Of a stretch of 64,000 nt of DNA, positions 46,171 to 55,220 are shown piece after piece. Location of the stretch: NCBI GenBank assembly GCA_017409845.1, contig JAFQRY010000016.1:1-64000 (forward strand). Direction: 5' to 3'. A model generated the notes under the pieces. The model was not told the origin of the DNA. It did no database searches and was given only the letters and a program-made list of their open reading frames with translations. This DNA comes from Clostridia bacterium. GTDB taxonomy: Bacteria; Bacillota; Clostridia; Oscillospirales; Acutalibacteraceae. How positions within the stretch are numbered: position 1 is the first letter of the stretch; each line of letters starts with the position of its first letter. The translations under genes were made by a program, and so were the position numbers.

Positions 46171-46430
46171 AATCCTCCGTCATTTTCTGACGAAAATGCC
46201 ACCTCCTTTTCAAAGGAGGCTAACGTAACCGAAAGCTGATACTGCAATGGGCTCCTCAGAGAACTCCCTCAGTCTCGCTATGCTCGACAGCTCCCTCAAG
46301 AGGGAGCCGAATCGCTGTCCGTAGGACTGAGGATTGGAACTCAATTTGGATTTTCGTAACGGCACAGAGGCTGTCCTCTACGGTTGTAACATACCGTTCC
46401 GTTACGAATTGCGAATTACGCATTACGAAT
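46171..46430. repeat. Composite intergenic repeat (same modules as 21992-22191 and 24442)
   Basis: In the 296-base gap 46141-46436, a CCTCCGTC...CCTCC-N-GGAGG module at 46174-46220 faces a GAACTCCCTC...GGGAGCC module at 46261-46308. The latter continues into CGAATCGCTGTCC, which also precedes the unit at 24442. Further right are CGTAACGG / CCGTTACG inverted repeats and short GAATT-rich direct repeats (about 46350-46432). No gene seen. Confidence 0.65.
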
Positions 46431-46436
46431 TGCAAA

Positions 46437-47264
46437 CTATTTTTCAATCTTCACCTGAACAGGCTTGCGGTTTTTAAAATATGTGACATATTCAAATCCG
46501 CATCTTTCGGCAATCGCATAGCCTTCATCTATTCCCGCACCCGTGTGGTCGGTGAAATGGGCATCGGAGCCGAGGGTGAGAAGCTCGCCGCCGAGCTCTT
46601 TGAAACGGCGGACATAATTTTCGGTCGGCATGGTTTTGCCGATAGGCTGACGAAGACCGCTTGTGTTTATTTCAAGGGCTTTTCCGTTTGCAACAAGAGT
46701 TCTGAAAATCTCGTCGGTTATATCGCCGTAGCGGTCAAGCTCAATATCGTTTCTGCCCGCCTGAACGATATAACGCATTGGATAAGTCAGGTGTGCAAAT
46801 GTGTCAAAGCCGTTCCATTTTGCAAGAAGAAGCTCCTCTTCAAAATAATTGTCGAGCATCGAATAAATTTCATTCTGCGAAAGCGATGCATAGTCAAAAT
46901 CACCGTAGTCGGGCTGATTGCGTGGATTATGGATTGAGCCGATAACGAAATCATATTCATATCTTTCAAGTGATTTTTCCGTCAGCGGAATATCATAGGT
47001 CGGCTGACCCATTTCGATTCCTCTGAGAATTCTGATTTCATGCGAATAATTTTCAATCACCGATAAAATATCCTCATAGCTTGTCTGCTGCCTTATGCCG
47101 AGATTGTGTCTTTCATAAAAATCAACATCAAAATGGTCGGTAAATGCAATTGTAGAAAGCTCATGTGCAATCGCGGATTCCGTCATCTGTGCGGCGGAAT
47201 AATTGCCGTCAAACGAGCTTGAGGTATGCATATGCAAATCAATTCTGTTTTTATATATTGCCAC
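46437..47264 (-). CDS. PHP-domain phosphatase, histidinol-phosphatase-like
   Basis: A 275-residue PHP-fold metal-dependent phosphoesterase. Metal ligands appear in DLHMHTSSSFDG near the N-terminus, AFTDHFD, IGSIHNP and LGSDAHFTDHTG near the C-terminus. The size fits HisK-type histidinol phosphatases, but no other his gene is present, so the substrate is open. I prefer the GTG at 47264 with AAGGTG 6 bases upstream over the GTG at 47273. Last gene of a tightly packed operon. Confidence 0.8.
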   Translation of the reverse strand: MAIYKNRIDLHMHTSSSFDGNYSAAQMTESAIAHELSTIAFTDHFDVDFYERHNLGIRQQTSYEDILSVIENYSHEIRILRGIEMGQPTYDIPLTEKSLERYEYDFVIGSIHNPRNQPDYGDFDYASLSQNEIYSMLDNYFEEELLLAKWNGFDTFAHLTYPMRYIVQAGRNDIELDRYGDITDEIFRTLVANGKALEINTSGLRQPIGKTMPTENYVRRFKELGGELLTLGSDAHFTDHTGAGIDEGYAIAERCGFEYVTYFKNRKPVQVKIEK

Positions 47265-47274
47265 GGGTATCACC

Positions 47275-48120
47275 TTATTTTAAAAATTCTTTGATTTTTT
47301 CAAGATTCTTTTCGGCAACCGCTCTGCCCCGGTCATAAACCCTCTGGAGCACATCGGGGTTATGCTCGATTCTGCCGATTTCAAGTGCGGCTTCGGGTCT
47401 TATGACAAGCACCTCACCTGCCGCCTCTTTTTTGAGAATATAATCAATGGTTTCGTTATATTCGTTATGTCTGTTTTCCATGGTTTTTGCAACCTCGGGA
47501 TAATCCTTCAGCACATATTTCATCAGCTTTGCGGCTGAGCTCGGCTTTTTCACAAATCCGAGCGGCTGAGTAAGAATTATAACATTACGGTCATAACCGA
47601 TGCTTTCAAAAAACTGAATGGGAACGGAATCGGCAATTCCGCCGTCGAGCAGCTTTCTGCCTTTTATTTCAACCGTTCTTGACACGAGCGGCATCGAGGC
47701 AGATGCCCTGAAATATTCGAGAGCGTCATCGCCTGCTTCATCGGAATTGATATAAACCGCCTTGCCCGTTTCAACATCGGTGCATACAACATAAAATTCC
47801 ATGGGATTGTCAACATAGGCCTGAGTGTCAAAAATGTCAAGCTCATTAGGAATTGTATGATAACAGAACTCCGCACCGAAAAGGTCGCCCGTTTTTATAA
47901 GCGAACGAAGACTGCAGAATCTCGGATCCTTTGCAAAACGCTTGTTATAGCGGATAACCCTGCCCGGCTGTCTTGACTTGAAGTTGCAGCCGAATGCCGC
48001 ACCTGCGGAAACGCCGATTGCCCCGTCAAACTCAATTCCGTTTTCAAGGAAAACATCAAACACGCCTGCGGTAAACATTCCGCGCATTGCTCCGCCTTCC
48101 ATTATAAGTCCTGTTTTCAT
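47275..48120 (-). CDS. Patatin-like phospholipase
   Basis: A 281-residue cytoplasmic or membrane-associated acyl hydrolase. MEGGAMRGMFTAGV is the oxyanion region, GVSAG (36-40) carries the nucleophile Ser38, and LDGGIADSVP provides the catalytic Asp159. Close relatives are annotated as YjjU-like patatins. The start overlaps the end of the phosphoesterase gene by 4 bases (ATGA). Confidence 0.88.
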   Translation of the reverse strand: MKTGLIMEGGAMRGMFTAGVFDVFLENGIEFDGAIGVSAGAAFGCNFKSRQPGRVIRYNKRFAKDPRFCSLRSLIKTGDLFGAEFCYHTIPNELDIFDTQAYVDNPMEFYVVCTDVETGKAVYINSDEAGDDALEYFRASASMPLVSRTVEIKGRKLLDGGIADSVPIQFFESIGYDRNVIILTQPLGFVKKPSSAAKLMKYVLKDYPEVAKTMENRHNEYNETIDYILKKEAAGEVLVIRPEAALEIGRIEHNPDVLQRVYDRGRAVAEKNLEKIKEFLK

Positions 48121-49364
48121 TCCGCACCAAGCTCCTGCATCGTTACATTTTCTTTTTCAAAATGAGAAACATATTTATCCTGATAATAATTCTCTGCAGA
48201 ATATTCTATTTCTCCGTTTTCGTCAATGTTTATAAGCGTGCAGCCTCGCTGTGCACCGAGCTTATAAATGCCCACATAAGCAAGATAGTCCACGCTGTAG
48301 GAATATGTAAGGTCAATGCCTTTATAATTTACGGAGAAATTGTTGAGATGGTCGTGGCCGCAGAAAACACTGTCGGTGCTGTTAAGCTCCTGCATTGTTT
48401 CAAAGAAATTATCATCGTAAAGGCCGGGATAAACGACCTTGCCCGATTCGCCCGCCTTACCGTAGTTATACTTTACATTTGCAGTATCGGTATAGCCGTT
48501 TTCAACATACTCGTTCCATGCGGTTTTATATTCCGTAAGAGGAACATGAAGGAACACGGATGATTTCGGATTTATCGGCTTCACTGACGAATCCGAGGAT
48601 TCGACAAGCTTCATTTCATTGTTTTTTCTGTTTGCTTCGATTGTTTCTCTGTACCACTCAATCTGATTATCGTGAATGTTGTCATATTTCCACAGAATGC
48701 CGAAATAGTCACCGTCAACATAAGAATGAGAGTCAACCGTGAAAAGCGAACGGGTTATCATTCCGTCGGAGTTAACAATATTGAAAACCTGGTTTCCGTA
48801 TCCGTCAACGTCTTCAGGACCTTTTCTGACAAGGCAATGGGGATACTGCTCATAAAATCCGGTTATATCTGCTCTGTCATAGAAGCTGTAAGCCTCTGTA
48901 TCATGGTTACCGTAGGACAGTGTCCAGTAAACGCCGAGTGACTCCATAAGCTCGGCAAGAAGCTTTGCACCCGATTTGTTGTTGAAGGTGCCTGCCTGGA
49001 AGGGCACGGGATAGGCAACATCACCCGAAACAATGACAAGGTCGGGTTTTTCAGCCGCTATCATTGCCGCCACTGCATTGAGTGCCATTGAATCCTTTTT
49101 GATTGACATCCAGCCTCCTCCGAAATGGGTATCGGAAAGCTGCATAACCTTCAACCCTCTGTCGGAATAAATATTCCACACACCTGCAGAAGGATTTTCA
49201 ACAATAAATTCTTCACCCTCAACCGCAGGAAAGCTCTGTGCTTTATTGATGTTGGCGTTGAGTCCGATAACGGTTATAACCGTAGTGATTCCGATAAGAG
49301 CGGCAATCACCGCAAGAATAACCGCAAGAACCTTCAGAAAAATCTTTTTCTTTTTAGTTTTCAT
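48117..49364 (-). CDS. Membrane-anchored calcineurin-type metallophosphoesterase
   Basis: A 415-residue protein. One N-terminal membrane helix (about 8-32) is followed by an extracellular metallophosphoesterase domain with LSDTHFGGG, VSGDVAYP, YGNHDTEA and FCGHDHLNNF. The substrate is not evident. It overlaps both neighbours (cation transporter and patatin), so it is translated from one operon mRNA. Confidence 0.85.
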   Translation of the reverse strand: MKTKKKKIFLKVLAVILAVIAALIGITTVITVIGLNANINKAQSFPAVEGEEFIVENPSAGVWNIYSDRGLKVMQLSDTHFGGGWMSIKKDSMALNAVAAMIAAEKPDLVIVSGDVAYPVPFQAGTFNNKSGAKLLAELMESLGVYWTLSYGNHDTEAYSFYDRADITGFYEQYPHCLVRKGPEDVDGYGNQVFNIVNSDGMITRSLFTVDSHSYVDGDYFGILWKYDNIHDNQIEWYRETIEANRKNNEMKLVESSDSSVKPINPKSSVFLHVPLTEYKTAWNEYVENGYTDTANVKYNYGKAGESGKVVYPGLYDDNFFETMQELNSTDSVFCGHDHLNNFSVNYKGIDLTYSYSVDYLAYVGIYKLGAQRGCTLINIDENGEIEYSAENYYQDKYVSHFEKENVTMQELGAE

Positions 49365-50214
49365 CTTTTCCTCCGATATTAAAATAGATTTCGGAACCGA
49401 ATTCCTCTTTGATTATTTTATGCAGACGGCGTTCAAGATTTTTTATATCCTCTGCCGTAACGCAGTCTGTCATAATGTCTGCATTGAACACTCCGTTTTC
49501 TCCGTAGGAATGATAGCGTATTACTTCAACGCTTTCAACATGCGGATCTGTTTCGATAATCATTTTTGCCTTGTCGCATATCGTGCCGTTTCTTTTGCCG
49601 AGAACCTTTTCAAGTGCCGCACGCAGAGCTTTGATGCCTTCCGCAATAAGAAGCAGGCTGATTATCACACCTGCAATTCCGTCAACCGAAAATCCCGCTT
49701 CCGACGAAAGGGTGAATGAAACAAGAGTACAGACAGTGATGAGAAAATCAAGTCTGCTGTCTGCCGCAATGCCCTTGATTGTGTCAGAGCCGAGGATACG
49801 GGATTTCTTTGAAAAAAAGAACGAAAGACCGAGCTTTACTGCCGCCGTTACGGCAATAATGACGGCATAAGCCGATGAATACCACACGGGCACGGGATAC
49901 AGTATTCTTTCAAACGAAATATATGCAAAAGCTCCGCCCGAAGCAAGAATGGCAACTGAAACAAGCAGCTCCGTGAGCTCCTCTGCCCTGCCCTTTCCGA
50001 AGGGATACTCCTCCGTTTTCTGCGAAGCACTGAGCCAAAAACCGATAATAACAGCTATGCAGACGGCAAAATCCGTCAGGCTGTTAAGCGAATCGGCATA
50101 AATCGCAACGCTGTTGGTTGAAAGTCCGATATATAGTTTAATAAAGAAAAGCAGAAGGTTGATTGCCGCTCCGAGAGCAACAACACCCGTTTTCTTTTTG
50201 ACGGTTTTTGTCAT
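49354..50214 (-). CDS. Cation diffusion facilitator transporter
   Basis: A 286-residue CDF protein with six membrane helices. IYADSLNSLTDFAV is the metal site in helix 2 and IKGIAADSRLDFL the site in helix 5; both have the Asp residues expected. A short cytoplasmic C-terminal domain follows. It probably exports Zn2+, Mn2+ or Fe2+. I prefer the ATG at 50214; 50220 and the TTG at 50241 are alternatives. It is first in the operon with the phosphoesterase, patatin and PHP genes; no separate promoter fits in the 72-base gap upstream, so some read-through from the preceding gene is likely. Confidence 0.85.
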   Translation of the reverse strand: MTKTVKKKTGVVALGAAINLLLFFIKLYIGLSTNSVAIYADSLNSLTDFAVCIAVIIGFWLSASQKTEEYPFGKGRAEELTELLVSVAILASGGAFAYISFERILYPVPVWYSSAYAVIIAVTAAVKLGLSFFFSKKSRILGSDTIKGIAADSRLDFLITVCTLVSFTLSSEAGFSVDGIAGVIISLLLIAEGIKALRAALEKVLGKRNGTICDKAKMIIETDPHVESVEVIRYHSYGENGVFNADIMTDCVTAEDIKNLERRLHKIIKEEFGSEIYFNIGGKDEN

Positions 50215-50249
50215 AATCATTTTCCATCCGTTGTTTGTCAACAGTCAAA

Positions 50250-50274
50250 GCGGCACAGCTTTTAACTGCGCCGC
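50250..50274 (-). terminator. Hairpin between the secreted phosphoesterase and the CDF operon
   Basis: On the minus strand GCGGCGCAG / CTGTGCCGC with one G-U pair and a short loop. The following tail has only a brief T stretch, so termination may be partial. Confidence 0.55.
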
Positions 50275-50286
50275 ATAAATTTAATT

Positions 50287-51462
50287 TCAGCAGCCGAGAA
50301 TACGGGCAACGCTGAGAATGATATACTTGAAAAATGCCGCAATCTGGTCAATAACCTCAAACTCGCTGCCGTGAAGGGTGAATCTTGCATCAAACACGGG
50401 GTCGTCGCCGTAATATTCTCTGTAGGTTACCACTTCTGTTTCATAATCGGTTGTGCCTTCCTTGATGTCGATAATGCGGACACCTCTGCCGTCATCGCCG
50501 TAGGAGCCGAAGCCTGCACCGGGAGTGTTTACAAGGTCAATGCCCTGATGCTCAACAATAAAATTATTCTTGTGGTCATGACCGAAGAACATTGCAACCA
50601 TATCGCCCTGAGCAACAGCAGCTTCAAACTGGTTGCTGTCAAGAGTTCCGGGGCAAGGTGATTCTCTGAGAACGCTGCCGTCCGCTGTGTTTTCGGGATT
50701 GAGAATATAATATTTGCCGTCTTTTTCCATTGCACCTGCGGTATCTGCGGAAACCTCAAGGAGTGCATCGTAAATTTCGTTAACAATGATATGCTGGAAA
50801 AGCATTGAAGGAACGGGAGCTCCGCCGTTCTGTGCCTTAAGCTCGTTTGATTTATTTACATACCAGTCAATCTGATCCTGATGAACATAGTCATAGCCGC
50901 CGTTTGTTTCGTCATACATGTTTGAGTCAAACATCCAGAGGTTATATGCGATTTTGTTTGCATCCTTTGATGAATAAACGGGAAGATTGTATGTGCCGCA
51001 GCCATAGAGTGCTTCATCCGCATCATAAGCAAGGCAGTTATCGTATTTCTGATACATAGCCAGCTGCTCTTCTTTTGAAACAAGCTCCTCTGCATCATGG
51101 TTGCCGAACACAACAGCAACGGGAATGCCGAACTCTTCAAAAATTGACATATATCTGTCGATTGCAACCTCAACGAGAAGAAGGTCTGCACCGTGAATTC
51201 CTACCGAAGAGCCGCCTGCCGAAATATTGTCGCCGGTAAGAACGATAAGGTCGGGCTTTGCCTCGGGAATAACAGCCCTGAAGAAATCCGTTACGATGCC
51301 GGGAAGGAAGGGACCGTCCTGGATATCGGCAATCTGCATAATGCGGAAATTGCCGTCAGTATCAAACTGAAGCTTGTCAGAGGATGCGTTATCCGCACCT
51401 GCGGTCAAAAGCATTGAAAATGCAAGCATCAATGCCATTACAACGGAAATTGTCTTTTTCAT
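50287..51462 (-). CDS. Secreted calcineurin-type metallophosphoesterase
   Basis: A 391-residue protein with a signal peptide (MKKTISVVMALMLAFSMLLT, cleavage likely near AGA-D). The phosphoesterase motifs are MQIADIQDGP, LTGDNISAGG, FGNHDAEE and FFGHDHKNNF. A hydrophobic end (FFKYIILSVARILGC) could hold it at the membrane. It resembles the anchored enzyme at 48117 in fold and in the GHDH-NNF motif, so the two may be distant paralogues. Confidence 0.85.
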   Translation of the reverse strand: MKKTISVVMALMLAFSMLLTAGADNASSDKLQFDTDGNFRIMQIADIQDGPFLPGIVTDFFRAVIPEAKPDLIVLTGDNISAGGSSVGIHGADLLLVEVAIDRYMSIFEEFGIPVAVVFGNHDAEELVSKEEQLAMYQKYDNCLAYDADEALYGCGTYNLPVYSSKDANKIAYNLWMFDSNMYDETNGGYDYVHQDQIDWYVNKSNELKAQNGGAPVPSMLFQHIIVNEIYDALLEVSADTAGAMEKDGKYYILNPENTADGSVLRESPCPGTLDSNQFEAAVAQGDMVAMFFGHDHKNNFIVEHQGIDLVNTPGAGFGSYGDDGRGVRIIDIKEGTTDYETEVVTYREYYGDDPVFDARFTLHGSEFEVIDQIAAFFKYIILSVARILGC

Positions 51463-51495
51463 ATATGTATCTCCTTAATAATTATTTATGTTATG

Positions 51496-51524
51496 ATTAT
51501 ATCACTCAAATAAGATGTTAACAA
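51496..51524 (-). promoter_or_regulatory. Sigma-A promoter of the secreted phosphoesterase gene
   Basis: On the minus strand TTGTTA (51524-51519), 17-bp spacer, TATAAT (51501-51496). Confidence 0.65.
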
Positions 51525-51608
51525 GAATTAAATTAAATTTGATGTTATGCACAAAATCAAAAGAAAAAATTTGGAAGTAATGTATATATAAAGTGCGTGA
51601 TAAATTCA

Positions 51609-51637
51609 TTTACAAATCGGGCACAAAATGATAAAAT
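51609..51637 (+). promoter_or_regulatory. Sigma-A promoter of the GH43-like gene
   Basis: TTTACA (51609-51614), 17-bp spacer, TAAAAT (51632-51637), 25 bases before the ATG. Confidence 0.65.
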
Positions 51638-51661
51638 GTTAAAAAACGGGAGAGATTCAAA

Positions 51662-52648
51662 ATGAAAATACTGAGAATAATTCTGGCGGTGATTATGGTG
51701 CCAATCAATCTTTTCAACTTCATTTTCGGCGGATATGCATATCCTGCCGTCAGCCGTGAGGGCGGCTATCTTTTCTGCCATTTTGTGGGTAACGGCCCCG
51801 GTCAGGAAAGAATACATTTTGCAATCAGCTCAGACGGATATAATTTCAAGCCGCTCAACAATAATGAGCCCGTTATTCTGCAGACAAAAGGCAAGCAATG
51901 CGTGCGTGACCCTTATATTCTCAAGGGCGAAGACGGTAATTATTACATAATCGGAACAGATATGAAATGCGAGGAAGGCTGGACCTCAAATCACGCTCTT
52001 GTCACATGGAAATCCGCTGACCTTGTCAACTGGACAGATGAGACAATAATTGATATCCGCGATTTCGGCGGTAAATTTGCAAACACCAACCGTGCGTGGG
52101 CACCTCAGGCGATATGGGATGCTCAGAAGCAGGCCTACATGGTTTACTGGGCAAACTCAACGGTTGAAAACGATGTTGCGGCTATGTATTACGCATACAC
52201 AACGGATTTCAAAACCATGACGGAGCCTCAGCTTCTTTATGAAAGACCCGGAATTCAGACTATCGACGGCGACATAACCTATAACGAAGAAAACGGATAT
52301 TATTATCTTTATTTCAAGCATGACGAAGATCAGACGATTGCTTATGTCAGATCAAAATCTCTTACCGGTCCTTACGAGGAGCCTCCGGTTGTTGTATCTC
52401 TTTCACCTCACGGAGTTGAGGGCAGCTCAATGTATAAAATCACGGGCACAGATTCGTGGATAATGATAATGGATGAATACAGCATGGAAAATTTCTTCAT
52501 GCAGCAGACAACGGATATGGAGAATTTCAGACCCGTTCATCCCGACAGCTACGGCTTCAAGGGTGTCAGACCCCGCCACGGCTCGGTTGTTGCGATATCC
52601 GATGAGGATTACGACCGCCTTGTTGAAGCATTCGGAATAAGCGGATAA
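51662..52648 (+). CDS. GH43-like beta-propeller glycosidase, exported
   Basis: A 328-residue protein. An N-terminal hydrophobic segment (about 3-22) implies export or anchoring. The rest is a five-bladed propeller typical of GH43-type enzymes: CVRDPYILKGEDGNYYIIGT contains the base Asp, RAWAPQAIWD follows, and a HGVEGSSMYKI stretch supplies the probable acid Glu. Likely substrates are arabinose- or xylose-containing side chains, not determinable here. Confidence 0.8.
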   Translation: MKILRIILAVIMVPINLFNFIFGGYAYPAVSREGGYLFCHFVGNGPGQERIHFAISSDGYNFKPLNNNEPVILQTKGKQCVRDPYILKGEDGNYYIIGTDMKCEEGWTSNHALVTWKSADLVNWTDETIIDIRDFGGKFANTNRAWAPQAIWDAQKQAYMVYWANSTVENDVAAMYYAYTTDFKTMTEPQLLYERPGIQTIDGDITYNEENGYYYLYFKHDEDQTIAYVRSKSLTGPYEEPPVVVSLSPHGVEGSSMYKITGTDSWIMIMDEYSMENFFMQQTTDMENFRPVHPDSYGFKGVRPRHGSVVAISDEDYDRLVEAFGISG

Positions 52649-52674
52649 TCAATTGAATTCTGGAGGATAAATTT

Positions 52675-53688
52675 ATGAAATGTGCAATTTACGGAGCAGG
52701 CTCTCTCGGAACGGTTCTCGGAGCCTACATGACAAAAAACGGAGCCGAGGTTGAGCTTGTCAACCGCAACAAGGCTCATGTTGAAGCACTCAGAAAAAAC
52801 GGTGCACACATCACGGGAACGGTTGAAATGACGGTGCCCGTCAACGCAATCACACCCGATGAAATGAGCGGAAAATACAGCGTTATTTTTCTTATGACAA
52901 AACAGCTTTTCAATAAAGAGGTTGTTACATTTTTAAAGCCCTTCCTCACCGATGACGGCGTTATCTGCACCCTTCAGAACGGCATTCCCGAGCCCGGAAT
53001 TGCAGAAATCGTCGGCAAGGAACACACAATGGGCTGTGCGGTTGAATGGGGTGCAAATCTTGCCGCTCCCGGCGAATGCGTTCTTACGAGCGAGCCCGAC
53101 AGCCTTTCCTATCACATGGGCAAAATGGACGGAATAACAGATGAGCAGGTTGCAAGAGTTACCGCTCTTCTCGAAAAAATGTGTCCCGTCCACTTTGAAG
53201 AAAACCTTATCGGCACAAGATGGTCAAAGCTCCTCATAAACGCAACCTTCTCGGGTCTCGGCACGGTTATGGGCGGAACCTTCGGTGCAGTTACGGGCGA
53301 CGCCTATGCACGCAAGGTTGCAATCCGCTGCATGAAGGAATGCATTGATGTAGGCCATGCCGCAGGTGCACAGTTCGCTCCCGTTCAGGGCAAAAATATA
53401 ACAAAGCTCTTTTATTATACCAATGCCTTCAAAAGAAAAATCGGCGAGCTTCTCATCCCGATTGCAATGAAAAAGCATGTGGATATCATTCCCTCGATGC
53501 TTCAGGATCTCCGCAACGGCAAGCCCTGCGAGATTGATGCGATCAACGGCGTTGTTTGCGAATGGGGCAGAAAGTGCGGCATTCCCACTCCCGTCAACGA
53601 CAGAATTGTTGAAATCATCAAAAAAGAGCAGTCGGGCGAGCTTGGTCTTGATGCATCAAACATCAGACTTTTCGAGGATCTTCTTTGA
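52675..53688 (+). CDS. Ketopantoate reductase family protein
   Basis: A 337-residue NADPH-dependent reductase with Rossmann motif GAGSLGTVLGAYM at 7-19, the KQLFNKE region and a C-terminal helical domain with the catalytic-type Lys in TRWSKLLINATFSGLG. Family members include PanE, but this gene is not beside other pantothenate genes, so another 2-keto acid substrate is possible. It starts 26 bases after the GH43-like gene. Confidence 0.8.
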   Translation: MKCAIYGAGSLGTVLGAYMTKNGAEVELVNRNKAHVEALRKNGAHITGTVEMTVPVNAITPDEMSGKYSVIFLMTKQLFNKEVVTFLKPFLTDDGVICTLQNGIPEPGIAEIVGKEHTMGCAVEWGANLAAPGECVLTSEPDSLSYHMGKMDGITDEQVARVTALLEKMCPVHFEENLIGTRWSKLLINATFSGLGTVMGGTFGAVTGDAYARKVAIRCMKECIDVGHAAGAQFAPVQGKNITKLFYYTNAFKRKIGELLIPIAMKKHVDIIPSMLQDLRNGKPCEIDAINGVVCEWGRKCGIPTPVNDRIVEIIKKEQSGELGLDASNIRLFEDLL

Positions 53689-53695
53689 TTTTTTG

Positions 53696-53726
53696 CGGCA
53701 CTTTTCAGAAAAAGTGCCGTATTTTT
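53696..53726 (+). terminator. Terminator after the ketopantoate-reductase-like gene
   Basis: CGGCACTTTT (53696-53705) pairs with AAAAGTGCCG (53710-53719), then a T-rich tail. Confidence 0.8.
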
Positions 53727-53833
53727 TAATTTTCCGCATAAGTTTACAAATTGTTCACAAAATAAATATCACATTCCGACATTTTCAGGTGTTTTATTTA
53801 TAAGGATAATATCCATAAAAGGGAGGGATTACT

Positions 53834-54343
53834 GTGTGTGCGGTAACCGCTCAATATAATGACGAATTACGGCATATTGAATATGCGGTTGAAAAATACA
53901 GTCAGATGCTTTTCCGTATCTGCTACAGTATATTGTGCAACAAGCACGATGCTGAGGATGCATTGCAGGAAACCTTTCTTCGCTACATGCTCAAGGCTCC
54001 GCTTTTCAAGGATTCCGATCATGAAAAGGCATGGCTGATAAAGGTGGCAACCAACATCAGCAAAAACATGTGCCGCTTCAATGCACGTCATGCAACCGAA
54101 AATTTTGATGATTTGAAAAGTATCGGCATCCGCGATGATGACAAGGATATTTTTGAGCTTATAATGCATCTGCCTTCAAAATACAAAATCGTGCTTGATT
54201 TATATTACATTGAGGGCTACAAGGCAAACGAAATTGCCGAAATAACCAACACCTCTCCCGTAACGGTGAGAAAACGCCTTCAGTATGGGCGCAAAATGCT
54301 GAAAAATGAAATTGAAAGGAATGATTTGCATGATACCGAATAA
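53834..54343 (+). CDS. ECF-type sigma factor
   Basis: A 169-residue protein. Region 2 is YSQMLFRICYSILCNKHDAE with DALQETFLR; region 4 is LPSKYKIVLDLYYIEGYKAN with ISP-type HTH NTSPVTVRKRLQYGRKML. It is a two-domain ECF sigma factor without the tail seen in the sigma protein at 22212. Start GTG at 53834 behind GGGAGGG. The next gene, overlapping by 14 bases, is the stub of its anti-sigma partner. Confidence 0.88.
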   Translation: MCAVTAQYNDELRHIEYAVEKYSQMLFRICYSILCNKHDAEDALQETFLRYMLKAPLFKDSDHEKAWLIKVATNISKNMCRFNARHATENFDDLKSIGIRDDDKDIFELIMHLPSKYKIVLDLYYIEGYKANEIAEITNTSPVTVRKRLQYGRKMLKNEIERNDLHDTE

Positions 54344-54509
54344 TCAGTTCAGGGAATACAAAAGAATTATGGGCTGCATTGATGTTGAAGAATCGGTCAA
54401 ACAGCAAATCATCAGAAATTGTGCCCGTCACAGCACCCTCAACAAAATCAAGTCGGGAAAATACAAACTGATTGCTGTGATCAAAAACTCAGAAATGCGA
54501 AAATATTGA
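54330..54509 (+). pseudogene. Truncated anti-sigma factor remnant
   Basis: A 59-residue frame (MIPNNQFREYKRIMGCIDVE to KYKLIAVIKNSEMRKY). This matches the cytoplasmic sigma-binding N-terminus of membrane anti-sigma proteins that normally continue with a helix right after a YRLIA-type stretch. Here the frame stops and a terminator follows 20 bases later. The membrane helix and extracellular domain are gone, so the sigma factor may lack control by the membrane or this stub may bind it as a soluble protein. Confidence 0.6.
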
Positions 54510-54530
54510 TTCCATACTTCTTAATTTCCA

Positions 54531-54566
54531 AAATAGCCGTCGCTTCCATAGCGGCGGCTATTTTTA
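54531..54566 (+). terminator. Terminator after the ECF sigma operon
   Basis: AAATAGCCG-t-CGC pairs with GCG-g-CGGCTATTT, followed by T residues (54531-54566). Confidence 0.8.
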
Positions 54567-54635
54567 TTTGGAGGCTTTTACGCCAAAAAACAACACTTGA
54601 ATTTGTATAAAATTACCAAAAACGGAGGACATTTG

Positions 54636-55220
54636 ATGAAAGAACCTATGTTTTACAGGGTGATAAGACGACCCCTGGGTGCAATCTTCAAAGCGGTCTA
54701 CAAACCTGTGATTGTCGGAAAACGCTACATTCCCGAAAGCGGAAGAATCATTCTTGCAGGCAACCACACAAACTATTTTGACTGCATTCTTGTCGGCTGT
54801 GCAACAAAAAGATGCGTTCATTTTCTTGCAAAAGACGAACTTATGAAGGGTCCTTTGAAAATTATTTTCAAGGGTCTCGGCATTATTCCCGTCAACCGCA
54901 GAACAAAGGACAGAGCCGCTTTTGAATCCGCAATCGCAACTCTCAACGATGAAAAGCTTATCGGTATTTTCCCCGAAGGAACAATCAACAGAACGGAAGA
55001 CATCATAATGCCGTTTAAATTCGGTGCGGTAAAGATGTCAAGAGACGCAAAAACAGATATCGTTCCTTTTGTTATCACCGGAAAATACAAGCCTTTTGAA
55101 AGAAGCGTTAAAATCAGATTTTTCGAGCCCGTAAAGCCAAATGAAAATCTTGAAGAAGCAAATAACAATTTAATGAAAATAATATCAGATGAATTAAAAA
55201 AGGAGAACATAGAAAAATGA
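54636..55220 (+). CDS. plsC: 1-acylglycerol-3-phosphate acyltransferase, paralogue 1
   Basis: A 194-residue PlsC-type enzyme that adds the second acyl chain in phosphatidic acid synthesis. Motif NHTNYFD gives His44 and Asp49; FPEGT is at 112-116. No clear membrane helix. The ATG at 54636 follows GGAGG; the frame upstream has no site. Its stop overlaps the next gene by 4 bases. Confidence 0.88.
   Translation: MKEPMFYRVIRRPLGAIFKAVYKPVIVGKRYIPESGRIILAGNHTNYFDCILVGCATKRCVHFLAKDELMKGPLKIIFKGLGIIPVNRRTKDRAAFESAIATLNDEKLIGIFPEGTINRTEDIIMPFKFGAVKMSRDAKTDIVPFVITGKYKPFERSVKIRFFEPVKPNENLEEANNNLMKIISDELKKENIEK

Noticed and set aside
54419..54610. Hydrophobic 63-codon frame after the ECF sigma gene as the missing anti-sigma membrane part
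   Set aside because: The hydrophobic segment is encoded by the terminator hairpin and shows no match to an anti-sigma helix plus domain.
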